Part shown: positions 33,740 to 46,002 of the stretch, piece by piece
Position numbering within the stretch: the stretch's first letter is position 1
Layout: each line of letters starts with the position of its first letter
Assembly: GCA_003024785.1 (NCBI GenBank)
Contig: PUQB01000030.1
Coordinates: 611,414-675,413, forward strand
DNA from: Selaginella tamariscina
Taxonomy: Eukaryota > Streptophyta > Lycopodiopsida > Selaginellales > Selaginellaceae
Reading direction: 5' to 3'
Length of the DNA stretch: 64,000 nucleotides
Notes under the pieces: generated by a model
The model's database searches: none
What the model was told of the DNA's origin: nothing
What the model saw: the letters and a program-made list of their open reading frames with translations, nothing else
Translations under genes and position numbers: made by a program

Positions 33740-35859
33740 CATTGAGATGACATTTGGTGCAAACCAAGAACCACATTGTCACACATATTAAGTAGAGTAG
33801 GTGTATGAGTGAGTTTGTTAAAGACTGAGAGGTCTTTGGTTCCTTAATTCCCTACCAACATAAGCCTACTTTGTGCCATTAAGGCACACACCCTTTGTGT
33901 TTTAGTGCATAGGGGTATGTCACATTCTCAGGGGTATCGAACCCTTATCATTGGTGAATCTACACCCATGCGAACGAGTACGCTACATCCATGGAGTTAA
34001 CTAACTCATTTGGTCTGACAACTTGTTCATATGCTTGGAGGGTTTTGTTTGAGTACATGTTTTACAAGTATAAAGATTGAGGCCTTGCACCGAAAGCTAA
34101 GCTAAGAACAACATCTACAACTAAGTAGGGCAAGCATCTTGACTCACATTGTGAACATTATTCATGCCTTTGTCCAATTATCAATGTGGATTCTTAATAG
34201 TTAAGTTCCTTAATATTATGATTCTACTTTATACATTGGAATTTAATTATTATTACATACTGATGAACCCTAGGTGTTGTAAAAAATAGCCTTACTTAAT
34301 GCACTTGGATATTTAGGGATTATCTAGCTAGGTATTGCTAAATATTTGCAAGAAACTCTAGGCGCAAGTAGTACTTAAGTAGCACTTCCATCTTGATGCC
34401 CCCCCCCCCCCCCCGATTTTGACATTTTGTTTAGGTTTTTTTTATAGTTGTGGTGAGTCTAGCATGTCCAGTAGGCATTCCTTAGGTTGACCTAACCCTA
34501 GGGTTGTAGGTAGGTTTAGGGTTAGGTTATGGTAAATATACTCACTAATATTGGGGTGGCATTCTGTGCTAGCCCACTTATATAATTAGGTGGCCAGGGG
34601 GCGGAGGGGGTCGATCACATAAATAAGGTAGAGTATATGTAGTGAGAGTTCTTAGAACTCAGTATTCTTTTACCAGTGCAAGTTCAAACTTGTGTCGTTA
34701 AGGCACAAGCCTCTATTGTGCCACCCCAACTTCCAAACAATAAGGGTACGTCTCACCTTTGAAGTAGCATACCTTTAACGTTAATGAATCCATACTTGGG
34801 AAGTCTTGTTGGAGTGCACATTCCAAAGGATTAAAAGTTGAAGCATGTCTCAAGTCTCTTCCTCCACATCAAGCTAGGAGTAGCACTTATAACTAAATAG
34901 GGTATATCCATATTCTTGTCCAACTATGGACATGGGATTTTGTTTGATAAGTTCTCTTTACTAAATTCCTGGGGGTTCACAAAAGGGTTCTAGAGTTGGC
35001 ATTTGAGATCCATGTTTGTGGCACCAGGCTATGGCGAGATAGTCCACATCTTGGGAAATAGTGCCACATGAAGATGTGACACTAGGCTATATGACACATA
35101 GTACAACGCTTAAGGCAAGCCCTTTGGGGTTGTCTCATAGGCTTAATGTTGAAGGGTTGGATACTCTAGCAAGCATGCATTCTTGTGCTTGCATAAGGTG
35201 CTAAGCCTTGAACATCAACTCAAAGGAGGTTAGGTATCATAACTAGGTGTGGTATTGGCACACTTGGCTAGGGGGTGTTTTACTTGGGATTTCGAGGGTT
35301 GAATAACTTAAGCTCATTAGCATGAGCCCTTTTGTGAGACACTTGTGGGGTTGTGTACTTAGGGTTATCCAAACAAAGCCTTATAGAGTTTATTTAACAG
35401 AACTTGTGTCTACCTATAGTGCACACTCGTGTCCTCATTAAGCATTAAGCCTAGGTTTAGCGTATAACTTGGTCACTCAAACCCTTAGGGGTTAGTCATG
35501 GTTTAGGGCACTTCTTTTCACCCTAAAGGGATTATACTCGATGAAGGTAATTCCACAAGGGGTAAGTCAAGATGCCTTGGCTTTTTCATAGAGGTATGTA
35601 CAAGGCATGTCTCCTTAACGGGATTAGGACATGAATTTATCTAGTTCTTTTAGGGCAGGATCTTAAAGGTCTATTCAGATTATCCTTTAAGATTTGAGGG
35701 ATAATTTTCTAAAGGACTTAGGGTAACTTGTGTCTATTTTGGCATCTAAGTCAAACTCTTGGGGTTGTTTTGGAAGATTTAACATTGCTAACATTTGGTG
35801 TTTATGCCGAATGGCCACTTGGTAATCATGTGTTGGCCCTTTAGATTAAAACTTTGACA
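33740..35859 (+). mobile_element. LTR-like segments ending at a primer binding site
   Basis: On the plus strand the sequence ends AAACTTTGACA at 35859 and is followed by a primer binding site. Parts match the reverse complement of 39000-39950: the GGCCTTGCACCGAAAGCTAA region near 34080, and GGTTGACCTAACCCTAGGGT near 34477. The start is unclear and two partial LTRs may be joined or nested. No gag-pol coding follows downstream, so this is a decayed or non-autonomous LTR element. Confidence 0.45.
34399..34415. repeat. Cytosine homopolymer
   Basis: A run of about 17 C in an otherwise AT-rich context. Run lengths like this are unreliable in assemblies. Confidence 0.9.
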
Positions 35860-35861
35860 AT

Positions 35862-35874
35862 TGGTATCAAAGCC
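35862..35874 (+). other. tRNA-iMet-type primer binding site
   Basis: TGGTATCAAAGCC differs at one base from TGGTATCAGAGCC, the usual site complementary to initiator methionine tRNA in plant LTR retroelements, and lies three bases after the TGACA LTR end. This fixes the orientation of the LTR family. Confidence 0.65.
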
Positions 35875-37539
35875 TATTTTTTACGGTTAGACAGCTAAAG
35901 TGGTAATGTGTTTAAAGTTTAATTAGTTCTAAGTTTTAGAAGTACTCTATCACTTTTGGTTAACATATCTGGATTCTATATGGAAAGTTGGTCCTAAGAT
36001 TTATAACTCTTTAAAAAATATCTATTTGGTAAATGGGTGTGGGTTATGGACTTGTTGCATGTCAAGTTACCTTATCTTATGTTTGCCCAAGTTACTTTAA
36101 ATTATGATTGTTCATGTTACTTTACCTTATGATTGTTTAAGCTACTTTACCTTATGATTGTTTAAATTACTTTATCTTAAACATTTCCACAAGACTTGAC
36201 AAGCTAGTTTGTTCTAGCTTATAAACTAAGTTTTGTGAAGTGGATTATGTGATGTGTTAAGTTTGTACATTATTGAATTTTTTTTTTTTCGTTAAGGTGT
36301 ATAAATTTAGGGTAACACATGATTTAAGAATGGTTCTAGTTTAGGTCAAGATTCAAAGTTAGTTTTGATAATAGTGTTCAAACGAGGAAAGACTTTTATT
36401 CAAATGTGCATCTTTAACTTTGAAAAAAGAGGCATATTTAAATATAAGAATAAATACTACATGGTGTTGAACTTGTAGTACAACGAAAAATTGGGTATTA
36501 ACATATGATAAATATGTTAAGTAACTGAATCAAAGAGTTTGTTTAATGTTTGTAATATTTTGATGATGCTAGATACAAGTAACATTAGGTGAAATAATTT
36601 ACTAAGTTCAAGTCACTTGATTTGGACAAATATAACTTGAAATCTTAGTTGTAAGCATGCACTTTGTGTTCAAGTTAGTTAATTTGACTAACTTAATTAC
36701 AATTGTATCTCATATGAGATCATGAAGGAGACTTGAGATAATAACTTGTGGATTTCGAATTCTTATCGATATAGTTTTGGAGTAGATGGCATGATCTATT
36801 AGAAAAAAATATTGAAAAATATGTTTACATTTTCAGTTTATTAAATAATGGAAGACTTGCATAACAAAGGCGTTTGGCACATACTTGTGCATTTTCATTA
36901 TTAACTCTTTTAAGCTTGAAATTTGTAATGTTGTTTGCACTATGAGGATAAGCTCTTGAACAAGGGTAATACATGGTTAATAAGAGCATCAATTAAGATT
37001 CTTCACTTTGCATATCAGCTAAGTAAGAAAATTACTAAGTTTAATAGGTTATGTTTGGAGGTGTCAATGAACTAGAAATAATTGAATATTCATTTTGGAG
37101 GTTTAAGTACATGTACCTCTTTAGAAAGTCGATATTCAATAAGATTTAAAAGTTGATGTATCGACTTCATCTTGAAGTTAAATATGGCTATTTAAAAAGT
37201 TGGTTTTTTATATTGTACATCATAGTCACAAATGTGAGCACATATAGAAGTATGACTTTTATTCTTGACTCAAGGTTTAATGATGTTCCTTGGGTTCATT
37301 ACTGGTTTTCTCTAAAGGATTGATGGTGTTCTTTGAGTTTGGTTCGATATATATAAAAGTATGATGACAAATTGTTAAATTAGCTTAAGAAGATGGTTTT
37401 CTTTCTTGATAATCGTGATCTAAATTCCCTAGTGTATTATTTGATATTTGATGAAAAGATAAGATTTTTATCATCTCATTTATTAAGACATTTATATTTT
37501 AGACTTTGGAAGTATTTATATAGTCTTCCTAAGATTAAT
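35875..37539. other. AT-rich spacer, no coding seen
   Basis: Would be the internal part of the LTR element above, but contains no recognisable gag or pol peptide. Includes a short duplication (TTACTTTACCTTATGATTGTT, 36110-36170). Confidence 0.4.
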
Positions 37540-37567
37540 GCACGTTGTAATTAAAATGGGCATGATA
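37540..37567 (+). repeat. Terminal motif, copy 3
   Basis: GCACGTTGTAATTAAAATGG and the following bases, in the same orientation as the motif at 151-177. It begins the third, partial copy. Confidence 0.6.
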
Positions 37568-37839
37568 CATGAAAATGGGAATAAAAAATAAATTATTAAT
37601 TAATATTTAAGTTTTAATTATTAATTAATTATTTAATAAATATATAGTTAAGCCTTAATTATTAATTAATTAATAAATTAATCCTTTATTAACTGTACAT
37701 AGTAAAGAATATTCCTAAAATATCTTAGAATATTTATATTATTCTTTATTGTAAAACTATTTTATAATATTATCAAACATAATTACAAATGAAATCATTT
37801 CCTTATCAACTTGTTAATCTATTTATAATTATTTTTTCC

Positions 37840-38790
37840 TTAACCATATAGAGAAATCTCCTCATCATCACTCTCTGGATTAATTAATTCATTTTTGTTA
37901 ATATCTTTATGTTGTTGACACCATCTAACACTTTCACGAATGCAGTTAGGAGTTGTCATCCTTGTTAATATGTAATTTATGATAAGAATAGGAGTGCATA
38001 GAAGCTTATTTAAAAAGTGAAGTTCCTTAATAACAATATTATAGAGCGCCCGATTGTTCTCCTTCAATTTATAAAATTTAAAATCACAAGAAAGAAAAGC
38101 GTCAGAGTATATTTTATATAATGGATATTGCTCACAAAAGTTTTTAAGATTCTTCATTCTTAGGCACGTATCCATTAGTTCATCCATGGTATTAATATTA
38201 GAATATGGATCGAAAGTAATTGGATGGACACAAGTAATGTTTTGGTTGAACATAGCCTTTTGAGGAGAGTCGTTTACCACTAAGATATGTGTGTTCTTCA
38301 TTATTCTTAACTGATTGATCTCCCAATGAAGCCCAATTAATCTTTCATTCTTGAAGAAGTATGAATTGCTTTCCTTTCTTATATCGTAGAATTCGAGAAA
38401 TTTATAACATATTCACTGGTTAAAAATTTAATTTTTATGAATCACCTCTTTTAAAACACTATAATATTTATTAAGCAAATTTAACAGCGGTCTCCGGTTT
38501 GTATGCATGATCAAATCTCCACAAGTGCACCCATCTCTTTAATTTTTTGAAAAAGATAGTCAAACCCCGAATGAAAAATGATATCATATCGAAATTTATC
38601 ATGACAATAAATGAAATCTCCATGTTTAATTTCTTTTTCTCTGTTCTCAAGCCTTTGTCGATGAAGCAAAATACCATTGACATCAAACAACGCAATATGG
38701 CCATGGGTAACAAGGGGCAACGTTGCCTTTTGAATGCTTTGCAACTCACTTGTTTGGTTCCTTTCATATTTATCTTTTGACGCTATATTA
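37840..38790 (-). pseudogene. FCP1/NIF-like gene, broken (copy 3)
   Basis: Two blocks. 38511-38744 has LFDVNGILLHRQ and FRYDIIFHSGFDYLFQK. 37840-38301 has LVVNDSPQKAMFNQ and HPITFDPYSN. In between there are several stops. The conserved DDSP motif is NDSP here. The C-terminal part is the longest of the three copies, running through TPNCIRESVRWCQQHKDI to an acidic end ESDDEEISLYG, and shows what copy 1 has lost. Confidence 0.65.
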
Positions 38791-38996
38791 TTATCAATCC
38801 CTTTATCATTTACTTGTACATTATATAAGATTCAGATATTACAAGCGCTGGAGAAAGTGATTCAGGAACTAATGGCAATATAAATAGTGATGCAAAAACT
38901 AATAATAACAATGTTTTGAGCTGCATTATTATCCATTTCTTGCATGAACTCTAACATTCTAACATATGGCACTAGAAATTTTTGTCATACCCCTCT

Positions 38997-39950
38997 TGTC
39001 AGAGTTTTTACTTGGTGCCACAAAGGTGGCTTGCCAGGTGCCAACCCTGGAATCCCCTCTCTGGAAACCTCACGGAATCTGGTAAAATAACCCGTATTAG
39101 GAACCCAAGCCCTAGGAACTCAAACCCCTAGCTAACTAAGTCCACGAACGAGACTCACCTTGTGAATCAGGATACACTGACTAGCCGAGCTTTAGGTGTC
39201 GTTCCTAGCTTGGCGTGGTTGAGGTGGTCAAAGCAAGGCCTCAACCATTAGTTTTGCGGAATGTGGACTCGGGCAATGCCTTTGAGCTTGCGAGCAGGTT
39301 TTCGGACCAAGGAATCTGACTAACTCCTTAGAAGTGAAGTGCCCTATCTCAAAGGCAAGATCCTACCAACGATAAGGATAGTCTAACCCTAGGGTGGGTT
39401 GTACCCCTGTTGTGTGGATGTTTGGGCGGCACAACAAAGGGTTGCACCTTGACGACACAAGCTTAGCTTGCACCGATAGGAGGTTAACGAGCTCTCTTTT
39501 AAACCCAGGAAGCCTCACTACATATACTCTACCTTATTTATGTGACAGACCCCTCGCCCCCTCTCGTTTACCTAAGTGAGTAAGTGGGTTGGCACGGAAA
39601 TGCCAACCCTTAGAGAAAATGGTTGTCCTGACCTAACCCTAAACCTAGCCCCTAGGGGGGGTATTAGGGCGTGGGGTTAGGGCAACCCTAGGGTTAGGTC
39701 AACCCTAGGGGTGTCCCTAACCCTTTTTGACAAACGACATTTAACGGAAAACCTATCTTTATAATGTCAAATTGGGGAGAGTTTTCTAGAGGGTAAGTAC
39801 TACCTTCGCTTAGAGTTTCTTGAGGTACTTAGTGACAGTCGGCCGGACTACCCCTAAACACCTAAGTGCACTAAGCAGGGCTGTTTCTCACTACAACCAA
39901 GGTTTGCCACACAACTCGGTAGGTAACAACAGTCAAACCCAAAGTAAAGG
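38997..39950 (-). mobile_element. Solo-LTR-like insertion in copy 3
   Basis: About 950 bp of higher GC starting TGTCAGAGTTTTTACTTGGT that interrupts the spacer downstream of the FCP1-like gene. Related segments lie at 30649-32850, 33740-35859 and 16061-16466. The ends are approximate and no target duplication is clear, because about 40 bp of the host spacer are missing on the right side. A frame at 39394-39579 is not considered a gene. Confidence 0.5.
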
Positions 39951-40099
39951 GTAAAATGATAATTAACTAGCCTTATAATTACCAAGGTATATTATTTACC
40001 TTGTTAATGTGTGACCATGTTTGAATTAAAAGCTTCTTTAAACATTGAGAATTTATTTTCTGTACAAATATAAATGAAATATACAAAAAGTCTTATGTT

Positions 40100-40257
40100 A
40101 CACCCTCATTTACAACTATTGTCACTCTATCAACCACATTATCAATTCTTCTTCACTGTTACCTTCTAGTGAGGCGAAGAAGGTTTTAGTAGTTTCTCCA
40201 CCAAATTTTTTAGTGTCTTATCTGAAGAAGGATTTTTCGACACCCACCGATCCATAA
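40100..40257 (-). pseudogene. Remnant of ParB/methyltransferase-like gene (copy 3)
   Basis: Carries the C-terminal Glu-rich end near 40140-40190 fused by deletion to the segment equivalent to 2695-2765 (TCTCCACCAAAT, then CGACACCCACCGATCCAT). Only this fragment survives. Confidence 0.55.
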
Positions 40258-40898
40258 AAAAGATGAATGCTCGTTTGAGTTCAAAAGTTCTTTTTATTTT
40301 GTACAAGATGAATATTTATTGCCAAGTTGAATTTAATACTAATACCAAATTGTATGGTGAACTGTACGTTGTACAACAGAGCACACTTTAGAACACTCCC
40401 TAGTTAAGAAAGATTTTATAAGTGAACTACACAAAAATATGTTAAGTATTAAATAATACTGATAAGATACTCATGGGTTTCATGGGTACAAAAGATTGGA
40501 TTACAAGAGAATATTAAGAGTTTCATAAAGAATGAACTAAAGGGAATAAACCTATTTGGTCTTCACATAATAAAAAAGTATAATGTATAAATATTATATA
40601 AGGGTATATAACGTAATAGATATTGAATTAAATAAACAATTAACATTAAATTAAATTGAATAACTAGATATAACAAAAATCATGTAAATCATTAAGTTTT
40701 AAAATTAATAAAATAAATTAAAATTTAACTACTTATATTAATAATTTTACGAATTACATGGTTTAACTTTCAATAAACTATCAACCATAAGGTGGGTTCC
40801 ATATTTTCAAAACACATAATAATACATTGAAAAATTCATAATAATATTCTTTTTATCACACTTTTAGATTTTAATAATTCAATATAATTAAATAATAC
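40258..40898. other. AT-rich spacer before the gypsy element
   Basis: No gene or repeat recognised. Confidence 0.5.
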
Positions 40899-41058
40899 TA
40901 TAAGATCCACGTGTACGAATGCATGTGCACATACTATTATTATCGTAGTGGATTTTGATAGCCGTCAGATTGGATTCAATTTGGACCACTCACTCTTGTA
41001 TATAAGTTAGGGTTTTGAACTAATGGATATACACATTTTTATATTTCGAGCTCTCACA
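40899..41058 (+). repeat. 5' LTR of gypsy element
   Basis: Runs from TATAAGATCCACGTG to CTCTCACA and aligns throughout with 45618-45790, including CTCTTGTATATAAGTTA, a probable TATA-containing promoter. Confidence 0.75.
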
Positions 41059-41202
41059 TTGGTGGAGGTGAGGGGCACCTCTAATTGTCCCTACGGAGTG
41101 CTCGGATTTGTTTTTTTTATCAATTTTCTTTGTCTTCTTAAATCTAGTTTTTCCATTGTTTAGATCTATTCCTTTTTTGTAGATTTTGTCTTTTCTTCAT
41201 CC

Positions 41203-42010
41203 ATGGATCCACAACATGCAAATTCTTTGTCTGTGGAGCAGTTACTCATGCTGTTGTTGAATGCCATGCATATGCAATTGAACAATCACTTTCAGCTGAT
41301 GGCAACATTCACATCCCAGGGTACTCCTCATGTTCATGTTGCAAACCCCCACGTCCGGCTGAATTTCTTTCGTGGAAATCTTGGAGATGATGTGTACCAT
41401 TGGTTTGACCACTTCACTGTGGTTGCCACATATCATTCGTGGGACAGTACTCAGTGTTTGCGTGAGTTTCTTACTTGTCTTCAAGGGACGATGTTGCAGT
41501 GGTACAATGGTCTGGACGTTGCAACTCATGGAGATTGGAGTATTCTTCTAGAGATCTTCAAACATGCTTTGGGCATGCAGATGACTGTGATGATGCTTTT
41601 CAGTAGTTGCATCGTATTCGTCAGGAGCCATCTAAGTTGGTGATGCAATTTAGTGTTTGCTTTCGAAGCCTTTTGCTACATGCAGAACCTAACATGTCGG
41701 AACGCACCAAGTTAGGTATGTTGTGGACAGCACTTTTGTCAAGACCTTGTGGGGCTTGTGCATGCTCTCGTTCCACTTCATGTTGGGGATGGACCTGTTT
41801 CGATGGAGGTTGAGGCTGTTGCCGCTCATGTACTAGCACAAGGTTGGGCTCATGGACGAGGACATGGACGTGCAGTTCATTGTTGGGCGTGTGATGAGGT
41901 TGGACACACGTATCGGCGTTTGTCAACAGTTTCCCAATTGGTGTCCCCCATTTCCAGAGTGGAGGCCATGGCGTCAATAATGTCCAGTTGGTGCTGTTGC
42001 AGTGGAAGGT
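41203..42010 (+). pseudogene. gag region of gypsy element
   Basis: ATG at 41203 opens 146 codons with LNFFRGNLGDDVYHWFDHF and FLTCLQGTMLQWYNGLD, the usual retrotransposon gag core (W-F, then G-x-A/M-x-x-W-Y). A frame break near 41600 is followed by a zinc-knuckle-like CWACDEVGHTY at about 41881 whose fourth Cys is replaced by Leu. Confidence 0.7.
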
Positions 42011-42081
42011 TGTGATGTGGTGGATCTTCCAGGAAACGACGAATCACACGAGTAGAGGAAGGTCCTCGTGCAAATAAATTA

Positions 42082-42470
42082 GTGACCCCTCCGTCTTTCT
42101 TTCGGGAGTATCATCAAGGGGTTCACTCAGCACCAAATCATCCGGTCTTCACTTTTCAAGCTCGATTTAATCACACGCCACGTCCTATTTTCCTTTCAGT
42201 GTTGGTGGATATAGGTTCGAGTTTGTCCTTTATTTCTCAATCTGTTACTACACGTTGCAGCCTTCATTTGCGTCATCGGTAGAAACAGTCTTTATTTGTA
42301 CGGCAACGGACACATTCATGCTTGTTCACGGGATTGAAGTTGGCATTGTTGTTCGTGTGGACGATTGTGAGCTTGAGCTTTAATCTTTATGGGTGGTGCC
42401 GAGTCAAGCTTTTCACCTTATCCTTGGTATGGATTGGTTAACTTGCAATCATGCCAAGTGTGACTTTGAA
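42082..42470 (+). pseudogene. Aspartic protease region of gypsy element
   Basis: LVDIGSSLSFIS at about 42202-42237 corresponds to the D-T/S-G-A/S active site, with Ile in place of Thr/Ser. HLILGMDWL at 42417-42440 is the second conserved protease motif. Confidence 0.65.
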
Positions 42471-42601
42471 AAGTCTCCCCCCTGTTTGACTCTCCCTCGT
42501 CTTTTTTTCCATTCCTCTTACTTCTTTCCACTTCGTCCATCTGCTTCCACCTCTGCTTCCATCACTTTTGTCTCACCCCTACTTCTAACCATTTTTCCTT
42601 C

Positions 42602-44090
42602 ATGCTCTTCCTTTTTTTTCTGGACCCATCAGATGATCGTCGTGCTGTAGTTGTTGATCAACTCAAGGAGTATGCTAATCTTTTCAACTTCGACTTGTCA
42701 TTTGGGGCTAAGATTGTGACATGCCACCCTATTCCAATTGGAGATGCTAGGCCAATTAAGGTACCTGTTCGGCGTTGGTCACCAAAGGAGCTCAAGATCT
42801 TACGAGCGAATGTCAAAGAGAAATGTTGGAGAAGGGTGTTATCCAGAAATCTCGAAGTCCTTGGGCGTGCGAACCTCATCTTGTGATGAAGCTTGATGGG
42901 AGCATTCAATTCTGCATTGACTATTGCCTATTAAATGAGGTAACCGTCTCAAATGTGTACCCACTTCCTCATACTGCAGACCTTTTGGATCGACTGGGGC
43001 AGAGTCGTTGGTTCACCAAGTTAAATCTTGCCTCTGGATATTGGCAAGTTCCGATGGCTGACATGGACATTCCCAAGACTGCTTTTCGGACACCATTTGG
43101 CTTGTATGAGTTCTTGGTGATGCCTTTCGGTTTGAGCAATGCTCCAACAACTTTCCAGTGTATGATGGACGAGGTTCTTTGCGACATGTTGAAGGTGATT
43201 GTCGATTTCATTAATGATGTTTTGATCCATTCGGATGGAACATGGGAGGAGCATGTTAGTGATGTATGTAAGGTTTTGGATCAGCTACGGAAAGTTGGTT
43301 TGAAGTTGAAGCCATTTAAGTGTGTGTTTGAATCAAAGGACACCACTTATCTGGGTTATTGCATTTTACATGAAGGTTTGCAAGTCAATCCTGATAAACT
43401 AATTGCAGTTTTGAAGTTCTCTACGCCAAAGTGTGTAAATGATGTGCAACGCTTTCTTGGCAAGGTACAATATCTGGGTCGTTTTGTGGATCATCTTTCA
43501 GATCGTACTGCACCGTTGCGGGCATATACGTATACATAATATAAATTAATATTATTCTATAATACAGACTTACTTGAATAAGCATGTTCTCTTGTACACG
43601 CATGCACGTGCAGACATTCAGGCACATGCATAGTCAACAGAGGGCAACACAGAATTTAAAAGATTAAATGTAAAGACATTGTCATCAATGACTTCTTTTG
43701 TTTGGTCTAAGGATTGCAAGCAGGCATTTGCAGATCTCAAAGAGTTGTTGACGACTCCTCCAGTTTTGGCATACCCGGATTACACCCATCCTTTCATCTT
43801 GCGTGTAGATGCTTCGCATCGACCTCGGGGGCGTATTGATGCAGGAGAGTACGAGTGTTCCTGGCCAACGACATCCCATTGCGTACATCACCGTACATTG
43901 CAGCCAATAGAGGTGAATTACTCCACGACAAAAAGGAGTGTCTAGCAGCAGTTTGGGGTTTTGAGAAGCTCCATGCCTACTTGCATGGTTCACGGACGTT
44001 GTTGGAAGGCGATCATGCAGTCACTTCGTTGTTGAAGCGAAAGAATTTGATTGGTGTACTGCTCGGTGGGCCTTGAAACTTCAAATTTAC
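42602..44090 (+). pseudogene. Reverse transcriptase and RNase H region
   Basis: Reverse transcriptase reads through 42820-43535: WFTKLNLASGYWQVPM, TPFGLYEFLVMPFGLSNAPT, then FINDVLIHSDG at about 43207. Both metal-binding Asp positions (KLDL and the YxDD box) have an Asn. After RFLGKVQYLGRFVDHLSDRT the frame is broken by about 130 bp of unrelated AT-rich DNA (about 43540-43675). It resumes with FVWSKDCKQAFADLKELL and, across frame breaks, the RNase H stretch HPFILRVDASH to LHGSRTLLEGDH. Confidence 0.75.
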
Positions 44091-45370
44091 GACTTTGAAG
44101 TTGTTCATCGCCAGGAAGTTCCATGGCTGATGCTGATGCTCTTTCTCGGGCTCCTCTTCCCTTCTCTCTCTTCTGTTGCCCCAGAGGAACCAGTTGTTCC
44201 AGCTTCAGTGGACTTTTTGGACGAAGATTCTGTTGTTGTGCTTGACGTTCAGTGTCCGCAGAATGCAGAGTTAGATTTGCCGTCTTTGGATGAGGTTGGG
44301 AAGCTCAAAAGGTTGAGCCGTGGATTCGAAGGCTTCGTGATGGGTTTGAGAATCCTGCATCACTTGCTGATGACTTGCCTTTCAGGCATTTACATTCACA
44401 GTATCGCCTTCAGGATGACCTTCTTTATTTTGTGGGGACTGATCCAGATGATCCTTTGCGGTTGGTGGTGCCTTCAATCTTCATTCCACGCTTCCTCCAT
44501 GCTTACCATGACTCTCCTATTCTTGGCGGGCACATGGGACATCGTGTGATGGAGAAGCTGCAGATCTTTCTATTGGCCGGAGTTGCGAGGAGATGTGATT
44601 CGGTATGTGCGTAGCTGTGTGTGGTGCCAAGCTCGCAATACTCCCCCATGTGCTTCGGAAGGACGGTTGGAGTCAATTGCAGTTTCTCGTCCGTTTGAGT
44701 TGGTGGCATTTGATTTGATGGGACCTTTTCCGCGGTCAACTGCTGGCAACGAGTACGTTATTATTGCTTCTGATTACCTAACTCGTTGGGTAGAAGTTGG
44801 TGCTCTTGCTAGTGCGACTGCTTCTGTTGTTGGTCAGTGTTTCAGCATTCTTGTCCGGAGCGAATTCTCTCTAATGGTCCTGCATTTATGGCTGAGGCAT
44901 TTCATGTTTTGACGTCTCGATTAGGGATACGCCACACTTTCACAAGTGCTTATCATCCTCAGACAGATGGTTTAGTGGAACGGCTCGTCAGAACCTTCAA
45001 GGGGATGATCGCAAAGTATGTGAACTTTCAACATTCGGATTGGGATGGTTATCTGCCGTCTCTCCGATATGCTTATGTCACGGAGTCAAAGTTCCATTGG
45101 TACTTCCCATATAAGCTCTTGTATGGTCATGACCCGGTGTTGCCAACGGAGTTGGGTTTGCCTTCTCAATTACCGCGAGCTATTGATGTTAGGTGTGGGA
45201 TCGGTATCTGACAAGCATTCTTCCATTGGTTCGTGCGGAATCAACAGAACACTTGGGCGCATACAAGTAGGATAACAACAATGTTACAACTTGCACCATC
45301 ATCTTCTGCGGAATACAAGGTTGATGAACTAGTGTTGGTTCGTTTTCCCAAGCTTATGATACGTGGTTTA
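44091..45370 (+). pseudogene. Integrase region of gypsy element
   Basis: HHCC-type zinc finger: GGHMGHRVMEKL at 44527, then, after a frame break, RYVRSCVWCQARN. The core starts FDLMGPFPRSTAGNEYVI. The position of the second catalytic Asp reads ILSNGPAF (Asn, codon 44873-44875). YHPQTDGLVERLVRTFKG supplies the Glu. A C-terminal VDELVLVRFPK-like stretch follows near 45320. No chromodomain seen. Confidence 0.7.
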
Positions 45371-45601
45371 GCTAAGAGTCTCCTTCCTCAATAAAAATGA
45401 TCATATCGAGTGCTACAACAAGTAAGGCCGCAAGTTTAACATGACAACCCAATCCTCCAAAGATTGTACATGTGCAACAATTGAAGCATTTTGTACAACG
45501 AGAACAAATTGTGTCACATACAGATCCACCAGTGCCCTTCCTAATGTTCCTCCAGATTCGAACCCATTTACAAGAGAACCATAACCAACTTACATCCTTC
45601 T

Positions 45602-45617
45602 GAGAGGGAAAGGATGA
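45602..45617 (+). other. Polypurine tract
   Basis: GAGAGGGAAAGGATGA immediately before the 3' LTR, the expected plus-strand primer site. Confidence 0.7.
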
Positions 45618-45790
45618 TGTAAGATCCATATGTACAGCTACATGTACACATATTATTATTAGTATAGTAAATTTTAAAAACCGTCGAATTAAATTCAATT
45701 TGAACCACTTACTTTTGTAACTTGCTCTTGTATATAAGTTACGTTTCTGAAGTAATGAATATACATATTTCTATATTTCGAACTCTCACA
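45618..45790 (+). repeat. 3' LTR of gypsy element
   Basis: Runs from TGTAAGATCCATATG to CTCTCACA. About 173 bp, differing from the 5' LTR by many substitutions and a short insertion, so the insertion event is old. Confidence 0.75.
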
Positions 45791-46002
45791 ATACTAGATT
45801 TTCTAACGTATTTAATCAAACAATTAATTTTTACCCTTGACATATTTCACATAACAAAATATTTTATCTTTTTCCCACACTGGCCAATAAAATAACTTTC
45901 AAATATAAATAACTAAGAGAACTTAAATCTGGAATTGTTTCTCTCTACATAAAAATACACAGAAAGCAAAATAATAATAATAATAAAAAAGAAAAGAAAA
46001 AG
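45791..46002. other. 3' flank of carrier gene
   Basis: AT-rich, includes an (ATA)n run near 45970. Probable 3' untranslated region and terminator of the carrier gene; no poly(A) signal is singled out. Confidence 0.4.

Larger units (their letters stand above)
37540..40257 (+). mobile_element. Large element, copy 3 (truncated, interrupted)
   Basis: Collinear with 151-1932 of copy 1, then jumps to the equivalent of 2695-2765, so about 760 bp are deleted, and ends near 40257 with the methyltransferase-like exon. An LTR-like insertion at 38997-39950 interrupts it. Nothing inward of this point (ParB-like core, palindromes) is present. Confidence 0.7.
40899..45790 (+). mobile_element. Ty3/gypsy LTR retrotransposon, degenerate
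   Basis: About 4.9 kb with LTRs of about 160-173 bp. A gag-pol order runs gag, zinc knuckle, protease, reverse transcriptase, RNase H, integrase, and a polypurine tract lies directly before the 3' LTR. Integrase after RNase H places it in Ty3/gypsy. Flanks show ATAC(T) at 40895-40899 and 45791-45795, a likely target-site duplication. Coding is split by frameshifts and an insertion of about 130 bp, and catalytic residues are altered, so it cannot be autonomous. Confidence 0.85.

Noticed and set aside
41621..41977. 118-codon open frame on the minus strand within the gypsy gag
   Set aside because: Antisense shadow of the gag and zinc-knuckle region, with low-complexity His/Glu/Gln content and no start support.
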